DNA from: Candidatus Eiseniibacteriota bacterium
Lineage (GTDB): Bacteria > Orphanbacterota > Orphanbacteria > Orphanbacterales > Orphanbacteraceae
Assembly: GCA_024276995.1 (NCBI GenBank)
Contig: JAJRWB010000078.1
Span: 1 to 64,000, forward strand
Direction: 5' to 3'
DNA length: 64,000 nucleotides
Under the pieces are notes generated by a model. The model was not told where the DNA came from and did not search any database. It worked only from the letters and a program-made list of their open reading frames with translations. Position numbers and translations under genes: made by a program. This document shows positions 45,596-54,687 of the stretch, in pieces (within the stretch, counting starts at the first letter, position 1; every line of letters starts with the position of its first letter).

Positions 45596-47154
45596 TCGGA
45601 AATCGCGCGACTGCCCCTATCGTCGCGGCACTTGCCGCGGTTCTCTCCACGTTGCCGGCGGCGGCGGAAGAGCCGCTGTCGGTCGACTGCCGTGCACGGG
45701 CCGACTGGCGGCTCATCGGTGCGGAGGGAGGGGACGAACTGGGTGTCCAGGCGCTCTTCGCCGACCTCGACGGGGACGGCTTCGACGACATCGTTCTCGG
45801 CGCGTGGCTCGCCGACGGCGAAAGGAACGAACGGCCGAGGGCGGGGGAAGTGTATGTCTTCTTCGGCCACGCGATGGAACACGTCTCCGGTATCGAGCGG
45901 GCGCCTTCGGTGATCTACGGCGGCCGGCCGGGCGACCGGATCGGGTCGGATGTCGATACGGGCGATTTCGACGGAGACGGTGTGAGCGATCTGCTCATCG
46001 GTGCCCGCTACGCGAACGGACCCGCCGATTCTCTCCGGCACCGTTGCGGCGAGGCATTTCTCTTTCTCGGCGGTTCCGACGGCGCCTCCGGAAAGAAATA
46101 CGATCTTCGAGACGGGGCGGACGTGACGTTTATCGGCGCCTTCACGGGCGACCGGCTCGGAAGGAGGATCACGGCGGACGATCTCGATGGAGACGGCCGG
46201 GACGATCTTCTGATCTCCGCGATCGGCGCGGACTCCCACGGGGGGGACACGCCCGACGCCGGCGCGGTGCACATCATCTACGGCGCCCCACGAGAAGATC
46301 TGGAAGGGTATTCCGATCTGTTCGAAATCGAACCGCCTGTCCTGAGAGGGGCGGACGAATCGGACGGTCTCGGGGGAGCGGTCGCGACGGGAGACTGCAA
46401 CGGCGACGGTGCCCCCGACATCGTCCTCGGCTGCGGTTTCGCCGACGGTCCGGCGAACGGACGGACGAACTCGGGAGAGACCTATATTCTTCTCGGGCGG
46501 AAAGGGAAGCGCCTCGAGGGGACGACGCGCATCGCCGAGGGAAGCGAGGTAACGATCTACGGCGCGGAAGCGTACGACGGCGCCGGCGTCTCCGTCGCCG
46601 CCGGGGACATGGACGGCGACGGAATCGACGACATCGCCATCGGCGCCTATCTCGCGGACGGTCCGGCGAACGGGCGCGACAAATGTGGGGAGGCGTACAT
46701 TCTTTTCGGCAACCGGTCGATGCACGAGACGGAGACTTTCGATCTCGCGGTGGCGCGCGATGTGATCATTTTCGGTGCGGAGAAAGGCGATCAACTCGGC
46801 TCGGTCCTCGACCTTGCCGATATCAACGGCGACGCCTACGCCGACCTCGTGATCTCGGCGCTGCTGAATGACGGTCCCGGCGGGCGGCGCGAGGACGCGG
46901 GCATGGTCTTCATCATCTTCGGAGGGCCGCAGCGCTCTTTGCGCTCCCGGGTCGACCTGTCCACCGGAGGCGGCGATCTTTTCCTCCTGGGGCCTTCGGC
47001 ATCGGACAAGATCTCCACCCTCATCACCACGGGACATTTCGGCGGAAAGAGCCTCCTGTTCGCCGGTACCATGGTGGGCGACGGCGCCGGCGACAGAAGG
47101 ATCGATTCAGGTGAAATCTATCTCCTCCAGCGCGAAGACCTCGACCGGCGATAA
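45592..47154 (+). CDS. Exported FG-GAP/integrin-alpha-like beta-propeller protein
   Basis: 520 residues, ATG overlapping the preceding stop (ATGA). Signal peptide at residues 1-25. About seven FG-GAP blades, each with a calcium loop of the form D-x-D-G-D-G-x-x-D-L/I (ADLDGDGFDDI, GDFDGDGVSDL, DDLDGDGRDDL, GDCNGDGAPDI, GDMDGDGIDDI, ADINGDAYADL). The full integrin-alpha N-terminal propeller normally has seven blades. It probably has a surface adhesion or binding role, with no catalytic motif. Its 3' end overlaps the recG start by 44 bases, so it is translated from a shared transcript. Confidence 0.88.
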   Translation: MIGNRATAPIVAALAAVLSTLPAAAEEPLSVDCRARADWRLIGAEGGDELGVQALFADLDGDGFDDIVLGAWLADGERNERPRAGEVYVFFGHAMEHVSGIERAPSVIYGGRPGDRIGSDVDTGDFDGDGVSDLLIGARYANGPADSLRHRCGEAFLFLGGSDGASGKKYDLRDGADVTFIGAFTGDRLGRRITADDLDGDGRDDLLISAIGADSHGGDTPDAGAVHIIYGAPREDLEGYSDLFEIEPPVLRGADESDGLGGAVATGDCNGDGAPDIVLGCGFADGPANGRTNSGETYILLGRKGKRLEGTTRIAEGSEVTIYGAEAYDGAGVSVAAGDMDGDGIDDIAIGAYLADGPANGRDKCGEAYILFGNRSMHETETFDLAVARDVIIFGAEKGDQLGSVLDLADINGDAYADLVISALLNDGPGGRREDAGMVFIIFGGPQRSLRSRVDLSTGGGDLFLLGPSASDKISTLITTGHFGGKSLLFAGTMVGDGAGDRRIDSGEIYLLQREDLDRR

Positions 47155-49162
47155 CCCGCCGCGGCCCGGCGACCCGGTCGATACGCTCCGGGGAATCGGC
47201 CCGGCGCGCGCCGCCGATCTCGGCCGTATCGGTGCCGGAACGGTGGGCGGACTCCTGCGTCTCTTTCCGAAAGAGTACATTCTCCCTTCCCGGAAGAAGT
47301 CGATCGCCGACGCGGTGGAAGGGGAGAGCACCGTTTTCGAGGGAGAGCTGAAGGGGGTGCGCCTCGTCCGGCGCGGGTGGCGTCCGTCGGTGGTGGAGGG
47401 GACCATCGCCGACGGAACGGGCGAAATCCGCGCGCTCTGGTTCCGCGTGCCTTACCTGGCGAAGACGCTCAAGCCGGGCGCGTCGCTCATGCTGAGAGGC
47501 ACGCCGACCGGATCGCCCCTCAGGCTCCTCCACCCGGGATTCGAAGTGATCCGTCCGGGGGAGGAATCGGAGTTCTCCGGCATCGTGCCTCGCTATACCG
47601 GTATCCCGGGGCTCCCCCAGAAAGTGCTCCGCCGGGCGATCCGTTCCGCCCTCGCCGCCTCGGGCGATCTCGTCGATCCGATCCCGCCCGACGTGCGCCG
47701 CCGCCACGGCCTGCTCCCTCTTCGCAAGGCGCTCGAGGCGATCCACGCCCCTTCGAACGAAGAGGCGATCGCGCCGGCGAGACGCCGTTTCCTCTTCGAG
47801 GAACTCTTCCTTCAGCAGGTGATCTTCGCGAAGCGGCGCGGGGAGCGTCTCTCCGGTGCGACCGTCCACGTAAGCCGAAAGGGGAGCGCCGGCCGCGCTC
47901 TCGATCGCTTCCTGGGCTCTCTTCCATTCCGTCTCACCGGAGACCAGCGCCGCGTGATCGGCGAGATCCGGGCCGATCTCGAATCGGGGCGCGTAATGGA
48001 AAGACTCCTCCTCGGCGATGTCGGTTCGGGGAAGACGGTCGTCGCCGCCGCCGCTGCGGTGCATGCCGTCGAGCCGGGAGGACAGGCGGCGATCCTCGTG
48101 CCCACCGAGGTGCTTGCCAGGCAGCACGCCGCGTCGCTCCGGAAACTACTCGCGCCGGTCGGCATGAACGTCGGACTTCTGGTGAGCGATCTGCCCGCCG
48201 CCGCGGGGAGACCGATCCGGTCGGCCCTCGAGAGAGGAGAGCTTACGGTTGTCGTCGGAACTCACGCGCTTCTCCAGGAATCGGTGCGCTTCCGGAATCT
48301 CGCCCTCGCCGTGGTGGACGAACAACACCGGTTCGGGGTCCGCCAGCGGGAGCTTCTCCCCGGAAAGGGGGTGGGAGCCCATCGCCTGCATCTATCGGCC
48401 ACCCCGATTCCCCGTTCCCTGGCGCTCACACTTTATGGAGATCTCGATCTTTCCGTGCTGAAGGAATCGCCCCCCGGCCGGCTGCCGGTGACTACCCAGC
48501 GTTTTCACGGCGCCGAGCGGAAGAAGGCGTACGCCCACCTGAAGGAACGCCTCGCCGGTGGAGAACAAGGTTTCATCCTCTTTCCCCTTGTGGAGGAATC
48601 GGAGAAGATCGACCTGAAGGCGGCCGCCCGAGCGTACCGCAAGCTCGCCGCCGGCTATCTCGGTGATTTCCGCGTTCGTCTTCTCCACGGGAGACTCCCG
48701 TCGGCCGAGAGGATCGAAACTCTCGATGCGTTCCGCGCGGGGGACGTCGACCTGCTCGTGTGCACCACCGTGGTGGAGGTGGGGGTCGACCTGCCGAAGG
48801 CGACGGTGATGATCGTGGAGGAAGCGGACCGCTTCGGTCTCTCCCAGCTGCACCAGATCCGGGGGCGTGTGGGGAGGAGCGACCTCCCGTCGCATTGCTT
48901 TCTCATCACCCGCGGCACCGTAACCCCCCAGGCGCAAAAGCGGCTCGCCGTGCTCGAGCTCCTAGACGACGGCTTTCGCATCGCCGAGGAGGATCTCGCC
49001 ATCCGCGGTCCCGGCGAGCTGTTCGGCGTCCGCCAGCACGGCCATGCCGGCATCGATGTCGCCGCCGTTCTCCGCGATCCGGAGCTTTTCGAGGCGGCGA
49101 GGCACGAGGCGCTCGTCGTCGCACAGAAGTCCGCGGAAACCGTCACCTCCCGTTCCGGCTGA
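47111..49162 (+). CDS. recG: ATP-dependent DNA helicase RecG
   Basis: 683 residues (E. coli RecG has 693). The wedge/OB domain is at about residues 60-160, then a superfamily 2 helicase core. Walker A is GDVGSGKT (about residue 301), Walker B is DEQHRFG, motif III is LHLSATPIPRSLALT, and later motifs include TTVVEVGVDLP and QIRGRVGRSD. RecG remodels stalled replication forks and branched DNA. The chosen start is GTG 47111 with AAGGA upstream, inside the 3' end of the FG-GAP gene; the frame is open further upstream, but that peptide is unlike RecG. Confidence 0.95.
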   Translation: MKSISSSAKTSTGDNPPRPGDPVDTLRGIGPARAADLGRIGAGTVGGLLRLFPKEYILPSRKKSIADAVEGESTVFEGELKGVRLVRRGWRPSVVEGTIADGTGEIRALWFRVPYLAKTLKPGASLMLRGTPTGSPLRLLHPGFEVIRPGEESEFSGIVPRYTGIPGLPQKVLRRAIRSALAASGDLVDPIPPDVRRRHGLLPLRKALEAIHAPSNEEAIAPARRRFLFEELFLQQVIFAKRRGERLSGATVHVSRKGSAGRALDRFLGSLPFRLTGDQRRVIGEIRADLESGRVMERLLLGDVGSGKTVVAAAAAVHAVEPGGQAAILVPTEVLARQHAASLRKLLAPVGMNVGLLVSDLPAAAGRPIRSALERGELTVVVGTHALLQESVRFRNLALAVVDEQHRFGVRQRELLPGKGVGAHRLHLSATPIPRSLALTLYGDLDLSVLKESPPGRLPVTTQRFHGAERKKAYAHLKERLAGGEQGFILFPLVEESEKIDLKAAARAYRKLAAGYLGDFRVRLLHGRLPSAERIETLDAFRAGDVDLLVCTTVVEVGVDLPKATVMIVEEADRFGLSQLHQIRGRVGRSDLPSHCFLITRGTVTPQAQKRLAVLELLDDGFRIAEEDLAIRGPGELFGVRQHGHAGIDVAAVLRDPELFEAARHEALVVAQKSAETVTSRSG

Positions 49163-49212
49163 CCCTCTCCGGCGCATACGGGTTTTCCCGAAACCCCCCG
49201 GCATCTTTACGG

Positions 49213-49241
49213 TTGACACGCGGGCCATCTTAAGATATGAA
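49213..49241 (+). promoter_or_regulatory. Consensus promoter of the 138-residue protein gene
   Basis: TTGACA (49213-49218), a 17-base spacer and TATGAA (49236-49241). It overlaps an in-frame ATG at 49237, which therefore cannot be the start codon. Confidence 0.75.
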
Positions 49242-49266
49242 TGATGTTTACAGACCGGGAGGGGTT

Positions 49267-49683
49267 ATGGCTTCCGAGAAGCTCGTGAGATGCCGCGTCT
49301 CGAAGAGGAATGGCTCCGCCGCCGGTCATCCTACCTCCCGGTACATTCCTCTCGACATTTTCCAGCTCTGGGAATTCCTGATGCGCGAGCGACACTCGTT
49401 CGATGTCTCCTCGCCGGTCACCTCCCTCTGGTTCGAAAGAGGAGAAACGTCGGAATCGACCTATTCCGGCCTCGATATCGAGCCGGTCACCCGGGTGGAA
49501 CTCTTCTTCTTCGCCGAGGAGGACGGCATGCTCCACCAAAAAGTCCGCTTCTTCCCCTCGAGGGAGAAAGAAGAGTACTTCTCCATCCGGGATACCTTCC
49601 TTTCTCACTACCGCGAGATCCACCCCGACGCCCGCAAGAGCCTCAACTTCCGTGAAAATCCGGGAGTCTGGATCTGCCGATGA
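49267..49683 (+). CDS. Conserved-looking soluble protein, unknown function
   Basis: 138 residues from ATG 49267 after GGGAGGGG. An ATG 30 bases upstream lies within the promoter's -10 and is rejected. The protein is rich in charged and aromatic residues: IPLDIFQLWEFLMRERH, VELFFFAEEDGM and EEYFSIRDTFLSHYREIHPDA. No signal peptide, membrane segment or recognised motif. Presence of a strong dedicated promoter and ribosome site argues for a real gene. I do not recognise the family. Confidence 0.65.
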   Translation: MASEKLVRCRVSKRNGSAAGHPTSRYIPLDIFQLWEFLMRERHSFDVSSPVTSLWFERGETSESTYSGLDIEPVTRVELFFFAEEDGMLHQKVRFFPSREKEEYFSIRDTFLSHYREIHPDARKSLNFRENPGVWICR

Positions 49684-49860
49684 GAGCGATCCCCTCGACG
49701 ATTCGCCCCGGTGCTTGTTTGTAACGTATTTTGCATCAACGCATTATAAGCTCAGAAACAGGCCGTTTCCGGGCTAACCTCTCACCTTCCTTCTGCCGAT
49801 GATAAAGACAGGGTGCCGAGGGCGGCGTCCGCCGGCTCATGACCAGGGGGTGGTGAAGGA

Positions 49861-51225
49861 ATGGTCGTATTCAACTACAGCGGCAGAGAGATCAACGCGA
49901 AAATCGTCTACTACGGTCCGGGTCTTTCGGGGAAGACGACGAATCTCGAACGGATCTATGGTCAGGTTCCCGAATCGCGGCGCGGCAAGATGGTTTCCAT
50001 GAAAACGCGGAGCGACCGCACGCTCTTCTTCGATTTCCTGCCCGTCCAGGGAGGGGAGATCAAGGGCTTCCGGACGAGGTACCTTCTCTACACCGTTCCG
50101 GGACAGGTTCATTACAATGCTACGCGGAAGCTCGTTCTCAAGGGGACGGATGCCATTATCTTTGTCGCCGATTCCGATCCCGCTCTCCGGGAAGCGAACA
50201 AGGAGAGCATGAAGAACCTCGAGGAAAACCTCGCCGAATATAATCTGTCGCTCGATAAGATTCCGGTGATCATCCAGTACAACAAGCGGGACGTACCGAA
50301 TCCGCTCTCCATCGAGGAACTCAACGCCGATCTCAACCCGCGCGGCTGGCCTTGGTTCGAGGGGGTCGCGGTGGAGGACAAGGGAGTGTGGGAGACGTTT
50401 CGCGCGGCGGTGGATGCGCTGTTCAAGACGCTCGAGGCGAACCTCGGCGGTGACGGCGGTGGGGAGAAGACGAAAGAGAGCGACTCGGCGTCGGAGAAGG
50501 AGAACCCGGCGGCCGGGAAGCAGGCGGACATCGATCTCGTGCCGCCCGTGACGGGAGCGGCGGCGGTCCCTTCCGGCGGCGTTGCCGTGGTGGGGAGCCT
50601 CGATGACGGGACCGCGGGGGGACAGACCCCTTCGGCGGCGCAACCGGCGTACGACGTGGACGCGTCGATCCGCGGCAACGACGGTGTGGTGCAGCTTTCG
50701 AATAGCGACGAGATTCTCGGTGGCGTACGGGCACGTCACCACCGTCCGGCGGTTCCAAACGACCCTTCACGCCACAATCAAGTTGATCTTCCGGTGGTCG
50801 GATCTTCCCAGGCTGCGCCCGGCGTTCCTTCGAGCGGCTCACGAAAGATGGGCACGGGGATCGACTGGCAGCACGACTACGTTCCTCCTGGAAGTCGGCG
50901 AAAGGATGACGGCCCGTCGATCGGGGAGGCCGTCCCACCGGCGGGGGCAGCCGGTGGGGAGCCGTCCCGTCCGGCGAGTCCCCCGGCCGTCACACCGACG
51001 CCGGCATCCGTGCCACCCGCGTCGGCGCCGCCACCCGCGCCCGGGCCGACCGCCGCGCCGGTGGTGGTGAACGCCACCGCCCTTGACGGCGGCGTGATCC
51101 GCGTTCCGGTCGAGTTGCGCGGCGGCGAGGGAACGGTGCGCATCGAAATCGCTCTCACGCTCCAGGTCAGCGAAAAGACCGCCCCGGCGACGGCGCCGGT
51201 TGACACCGCCCCGCCCTGGAAGTAA
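49861..51225 (+). CDS. MglA-like small GTPase with a long Pro/Ala-rich C-terminal extension
   Basis: 454 residues. Residues 1-195 are a Ras-like MglA domain: INAKIVYYGPGLSGKTTNLERI (P-loop G-P-G-x-S-G-K-T-T), TVPGQVHY and QYNKRDVP (a N-K-x-D G4 motif). MglA GTPases set cell polarity and motility in Myxococcus and relatives. The remaining ~250 residues are low-complexity Ala/Pro/Gly/Ser with a TPTPASVPPASAPPPAP stretch, and the C-terminal ~50 residues form a short folded-looking beta segment (VRVEIALTLQV-like). MglA homologues usually end near residue 195. The start is ATG 49861 with GAAGGA upstream. The long tail could tether partners. Confidence 0.85.
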   Translation: MVVFNYSGREINAKIVYYGPGLSGKTTNLERIYGQVPESRRGKMVSMKTRSDRTLFFDFLPVQGGEIKGFRTRYLLYTVPGQVHYNATRKLVLKGTDAIIFVADSDPALREANKESMKNLEENLAEYNLSLDKIPVIIQYNKRDVPNPLSIEELNADLNPRGWPWFEGVAVEDKGVWETFRAAVDALFKTLEANLGGDGGGEKTKESDSASEKENPAAGKQADIDLVPPVTGAAAVPSGGVAVVGSLDDGTAGGQTPSAAQPAYDVDASIRGNDGVVQLSNSDEILGGVRARHHRPAVPNDPSRHNQVDLPVVGSSQAAPGVPSSGSRKMGTGIDWQHDYVPPGSRRKDDGPSIGEAVPPAGAAGGEPSRPASPPAVTPTPASVPPASAPPPAPGPTAAPVVVNATALDGGVIRVPVELRGGEGTVRIEIALTLQVSEKTAPATAPVDTAPPWK

Positions 51226-51258
51226 GTTCATTCGTAGGGCCCCTTCCGGGAGATCGTG

Positions 51259-51771
51259 GTGAATCGAATGCAGAGTCGCTGCGTGTGCGGCGCCGTTCTC
51301 CTCTTTTCCGCCGTGGTTCTGTCCGCCGGCACCGCCGGTGCCGCCGCCGATCTCGACGAATCGTCCACGACGCCGTCGTTCTCCGTTTTCAATCAGCCGA
51401 CGAGTGGTATTTCGGGCATTCTCGACCCGTCGAAGCTGGACGTATCGCATTCCCTCTCGATGAGCTTCTCGTCCTCGTCCTCCTCCCGCGCGCTGCCGGG
51501 CGAGGGTTTTCTCGGCTATTACGAGAACCGGATGAGCTACCAACTCGCCGATGCTCTCAATGTGACGCTCTATCTCGGCTATCAGTTCCGTCCCACCGCC
51601 GCGGGTATGCAGGGGACCGACGGTGCCGCCGCGAACAAGGTCCTTCCCGGGTTCGCACTCACATACAAGCCGGGCGACAACTTCCTCATGCAGTTCAGCT
51701 ACCGGAAAGTCGGATCGACGTCGCTCTACGGCGCATCGCCTTTTTCCGACAGGTACCTTCTCCATCCCTGA
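51259..51771 (+). CDS. Exported beta-barrel-like protein, unknown function
   Basis: 170 residues; GTG 51259 is chosen over the adjacent GTG 51256 because GGGAG is six bases away, and an ATG at 51268 is also possible. A signal peptide ends near AGAAADLD. The mature part is Ser-rich (SMSFSSSSSSRALPGEG) followed by alternating strands YENRMSYQLADALNVTLYLGYQFRP and FALTYKPGDNFLMQFSYRKV when read together, an outer-membrane-like pattern. It may assemble on the outer membrane. It lies just downstream of the MglA-like gene, which may indicate linked function. Confidence 0.6.
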   Translation: MNRMQSRCVCGAVLLFSAVVLSAGTAGAAADLDESSTTPSFSVFNQPTSGISGILDPSKLDVSHSLSMSFSSSSSSRALPGEGFLGYYENRMSYQLADALNVTLYLGYQFRPTAAGMQGTDGAAANKVLPGFALTYKPGDNFLMQFSYRKVGSTSLYGASPFSDRYLLHP

Positions 51772-51927
51772 ACGGGAAGATCCTTCTCTTGCGCGAAGAA
51801 GCGTTTTCTCTGGACGGCCGACCGGCGGTCGGCTATATCTACTTACCGTAAGCAGGCCACGACGTTCCCGGTTCCTCTTCGGAATCCCCTGGAAGCGGCG
51901 GACCGTCGAACCGGTGCGGGGAAAACG

Positions 51928-53034
51928 ATGTTCCATCGATGGGCACGACGCGACAACGATCGCGAATTGACTTTACTCCTGAAGCGTCACCAGCATGATC
52001 CCCGCGACAAGAGCGTCCTCGTCGAGCTGGCCGATCGCTTCGAGAAGGAGCGGAACTACGCCCGGTCGGTGATGTACCTCGAGTCGCTCGCCACGGCCGA
52101 CCGGTCGAACCCCTCGGTGCTCTGTCGTCTCGCCAAGCTGCTCCGGAAAATGGGTCGTCTCGAGGAATCGCTGAAGAAGGTGGAGGAGGCGAAACGCCTC
52201 GCACCCGACGATCTCGAGGTGAAACTCGCCCTCGCCAAGACATACATCGACATGGAGAGATTCAAGGAAGCGGAGAAGCAGGTGCTCGGCATGCTCGGCG
52301 ATTTCCCGGGTGAACCGATCTGCTACTACGCACTCGGTCTGCTCCGGGTAAGACAGGGAAAGGACGATGAAGGGGCGGAAGCGTTCCGAAGGGCGATCGG
52401 AATCGACTCGCGTTTCGCGCGCGCCCACTCCCATCTCGGACTCCTCGCCGAAAGAAAAGGAGACACCGACAAGGCGCTCGGCCACTTCCGCCGCGCCATC
52501 CGCTGCGAGCCGGACAAGGCGGAATGGCACCTCAACCTCGGTGCCGTGTACGGGGAGAGGAAGATGACGCGCGAGGCGATCCTCGAATTCCAGGAGGCGC
52601 TCCGTCTCGATCCGAAGAACGTGGAGGCCCATTTCAATCTCGGGATGATCCACCATGACCAAGGGGCATACGAGGAGGCGATCCGGGAGTTCAACATCGC
52701 CCTCGAATCAGAGCCGGACAATATCAAGGCCCATTACCTCCTCGGCAGATCGTACATCCGGAGGGGGCTCTACGACCGCGCCCGCAAAGAGATGAACAAG
52801 ATACTCTCTCTCGATCCGGAGAATTCGCGCGCCTATTACTACCTCGGCGTGGCGGAGAACAAGCGGGAGAAAGTGGACGAGGCGATCGCCGCGCTCGAGA
52901 AGGCGATCGCCCTCGACCCGGGGAACGGGAAGCCGTACTACTTCCTCGGCATCGCGTACGACAAGAAGGGAAGCGGCGAAAAGGCGCGTGAAGCATACCG
53001 CACCGCCGACCGTCTCCTCCAGGCGGGGCGGTAA
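51928..53034 (+). CDS. TPR-repeat protein
   Basis: 368 residues with about ten tetratricopeptide repeats of 34 residues (for example LGLLAERKGDTDKALGHFRRA, then LGMIHHDQGAYEEAIREFNIA and LGVAENKREKVDEAIAALEKA). No signal peptide is seen at the start MFHRWARRDNDREL. TPR proteins act as protein-binding scaffolds; the partner is unknown. The stop overlaps the trpA start by one base (TAATG), so the two are co-transcribed, although a functional link to tryptophan synthesis is not obvious. Confidence 0.88.
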   Translation: MFHRWARRDNDRELTLLLKRHQHDPRDKSVLVELADRFEKERNYARSVMYLESLATADRSNPSVLCRLAKLLRKMGRLEESLKKVEEAKRLAPDDLEVKLALAKTYIDMERFKEAEKQVLGMLGDFPGEPICYYALGLLRVRQGKDDEGAEAFRRAIGIDSRFARAHSHLGLLAERKGDTDKALGHFRRAIRCEPDKAEWHLNLGAVYGERKMTREAILEFQEALRLDPKNVEAHFNLGMIHHDQGAYEEAIREFNIALESEPDNIKAHYLLGRSYIRRGLYDRARKEMNKILSLDPENSRAYYYLGVAENKREKVDEAIAALEKAIALDPGNGKPYYFLGIAYDKKGSGEKAREAYRTADRLLQAGR

Positions 53035-53849
53035 TGGCCGGAAGGGCGGTCTTGAGAGAACGGCTCGCGTCGCTTCGCCGCGACGGCGCCACCGGGCTGA
53101 TCCCGTTTCTCACCGCCGGCGACCCGTCGATGGCGTTCACCGAAAGAGCGATCCGCGCGCTCGACCGTCCCGGGGTGGTGGCGATCGAACTGGGAGTCCC
53201 TTTTTCCGATCCTCTCGCCGACGGTCCGACGATCCAGCGCTCTTCCGAACGGGCGCTCGCCGCCGGTGTGACTCTCCCCGCGACGCTCGACCTCGTGAGG
53301 CGCCTGTCGGGAACGATTTCCACGCCGATCGTACTGATGTCCTACTACAATCCGATGCTCCGCCATGGGCTCGACCGCTTCGCGAAGCGGGCCCGCCGCT
53401 CCGGTGTGGCCGCGGTGATCGCCACCGACCTCCCCGTGGAAGAGGGGGCGCCGTACCGGAAGGCGATGGATCGCGTCGGCGTGGGAACGGTCTTCCTCGC
53501 CGCACCGACCAGTTCGCGCGAAAGGGTAAGCCGGATCGCGGAGGCGTCCGACCCGTTTCTTTACTATGTCAGCATGACCGGTACCACCGGATCGGGAAGC
53601 GATCTACCGAAGGATGTGGTCGATCGACTCGAGATGATCCGCCGTCTCATCGCGACGCCTCTTGCCGTCGGCTTCGGCGTGACCCGTCCCGAGCACGTGA
53701 AACGTCTGGCGCCCCATTGCGACGCCGTGGTGGTGGGAAGCGCCCTCGTCGCCGCGGTGGAGCGCGAGAAGCGAACCGTCGACCGGCTCGGCGCCCTCGA
53801 TCGTCTCGTCGGCCGGCTGTGCGGACCGCTTGCCGGACGAGGTGCTTGA
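53034..53849 (+). CDS. trpA: Tryptophan synthase alpha subunit
   Basis: 271 residues. Key motifs: PFLTAGDPS near residue 25, IELGVPFSDPLADGP with the catalytic Glu (IEL) and Asp (FSD), and GTTGSG with GFGVTRPEHVK near the C-terminus (phosphate binding). It cleaves indole-3-glycerol phosphate to indole and glyceraldehyde-3-phosphate in partnership with TrpB. No trpB or other trp gene is adjacent; it sits between a TPR gene and a UbiA-type gene, so the trp pathway is dispersed here. The start overlaps the TPR gene's stop. Confidence 0.95.
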   Translation: MAGRAVLRERLASLRRDGATGLIPFLTAGDPSMAFTERAIRALDRPGVVAIELGVPFSDPLADGPTIQRSSERALAAGVTLPATLDLVRRLSGTISTPIVLMSYYNPMLRHGLDRFAKRARRSGVAAVIATDLPVEEGAPYRKAMDRVGVGTVFLAAPTSSRERVSRIAEASDPFLYYVSMTGTTGSGSDLPKDVVDRLEMIRRLIATPLAVGFGVTRPEHVKRLAPHCDAVVVGSALVAAVEREKRTVDRLGALDRLVGRLCGPLAGRGA

Positions 53850-53850
53850 C

Positions 53851-54687
53851 GTGCCCCGGTCCCTTACGATTCTTCGAATCCCGAACTTGGCGATCACCGC
53901 CGCGGCGCTCCTGTTCGCGCACCAGATCGCGGGAGGGGGCGCTCCCGGCTCGGGAACGATTCTCTCCTTCGCCGCCGCGATCCTCCTGGTGGCGGGATTT
54001 TACGTGGTGAACGATATCGATGACCGCGAAACGGACCGCGTGAACCGCCCCGAAAGGCCGATACCCTCGGGAGCGATCACGGTGGGCGTCGCGCGCGGGC
54101 TCGCAGCGTTCCTATTCGCCCTCGCCGCCGGAGCGGAAATCGCCGCCGGGGGGGAAGCGCTTGCGTGGATCGCTACCTGGGCGGCGCTGCTCACCCTCTA
54201 TGAATTGCGGGTGAAACGATATGGACTCGCGGCGAATCTCCTCGTGAGCGGTGTCGCGTCGTCGGCCCTCCTGTTCGGTGCCGCGGCCGGCGGCGACGCG
54301 GCGGCCGGGGCGGTGCCGGCTCTCTTCGCCTTTCTTCTCCATCTCGGCAGGGAAGTGCTCAAGGACTTGGCCGACATGCCGGGCGACCGGGCGGCGGGCC
54401 GCTCTACGTTTCCAATCCGGTGCGGGGCGCGCCGCGCGCTCCTGGTGGCCGGCGCGGCGGTGGCCGTTCTGGTGCTCCTGTCGCCCGTCCCCTTTTTCGC
54501 GGGACTCTATGACAAGGTCTACCTCGCCGTGACGATCCTGTTCGTCGACGCCGTTCTCGTGGCCGGAGCGGTCCACCTCTTCCGGCGGCGCGACGCTGCG
54601 GCCGCCGGACGTTTCTCACGCCTTCTCAAGAGCGAGATGTGCATCGCCATGGCGGCGATCTACCTCGGCACGCTGGGGATCGGCTGA
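53851..54687 (+). CDS. UbiA-family prenyltransferase (DGGGP-synthase-like)
   Basis: 278 residues with about eight membrane helices. The first Asp-rich motif is NDIDDRETDRVNRPERP, and the second is KDLADMPGDRAAG. The region around RPERPIPSGAI fits (S)-2,3-di-O-geranylgeranylglyceryl phosphate synthase-like members. UbiA enzymes add polyprenyl groups to aromatic or glycerol-lipid acceptors; which acceptor is unclear. GTG 53851 is preferred: GAGGT is seven bases upstream and it follows the trpA stop by one base; a TTG at 53830 also opens the frame. UppP follows with a one-base overlap. Confidence 0.8.
   Translation: MPRSLTILRIPNLAITAAALLFAHQIAGGGAPGSGTILSFAAAILLVAGFYVVNDIDDRETDRVNRPERPIPSGAITVGVARGLAAFLFALAAGAEIAAGGEALAWIATWAALLTLYELRVKRYGLAANLLVSGVASSALLFGAAAGGDAAAGAVPALFAFLLHLGREVLKDLADMPGDRAAGRSTFPIRCGARRALLVAGAAVAVLVLLSPVPFFAGLYDKVYLAVTILFVDAVLVAGAVHLFRRRDAAAAGRFSRLLKSEMCIAMAAIYLGTLGIG

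Noticed and set aside
49237-49266. ATG 49237 as the start of the 138-residue protein
   Set aside because: It lies inside the -10 box of a consensus promoter; the ATG at 49267 has a proper SD.
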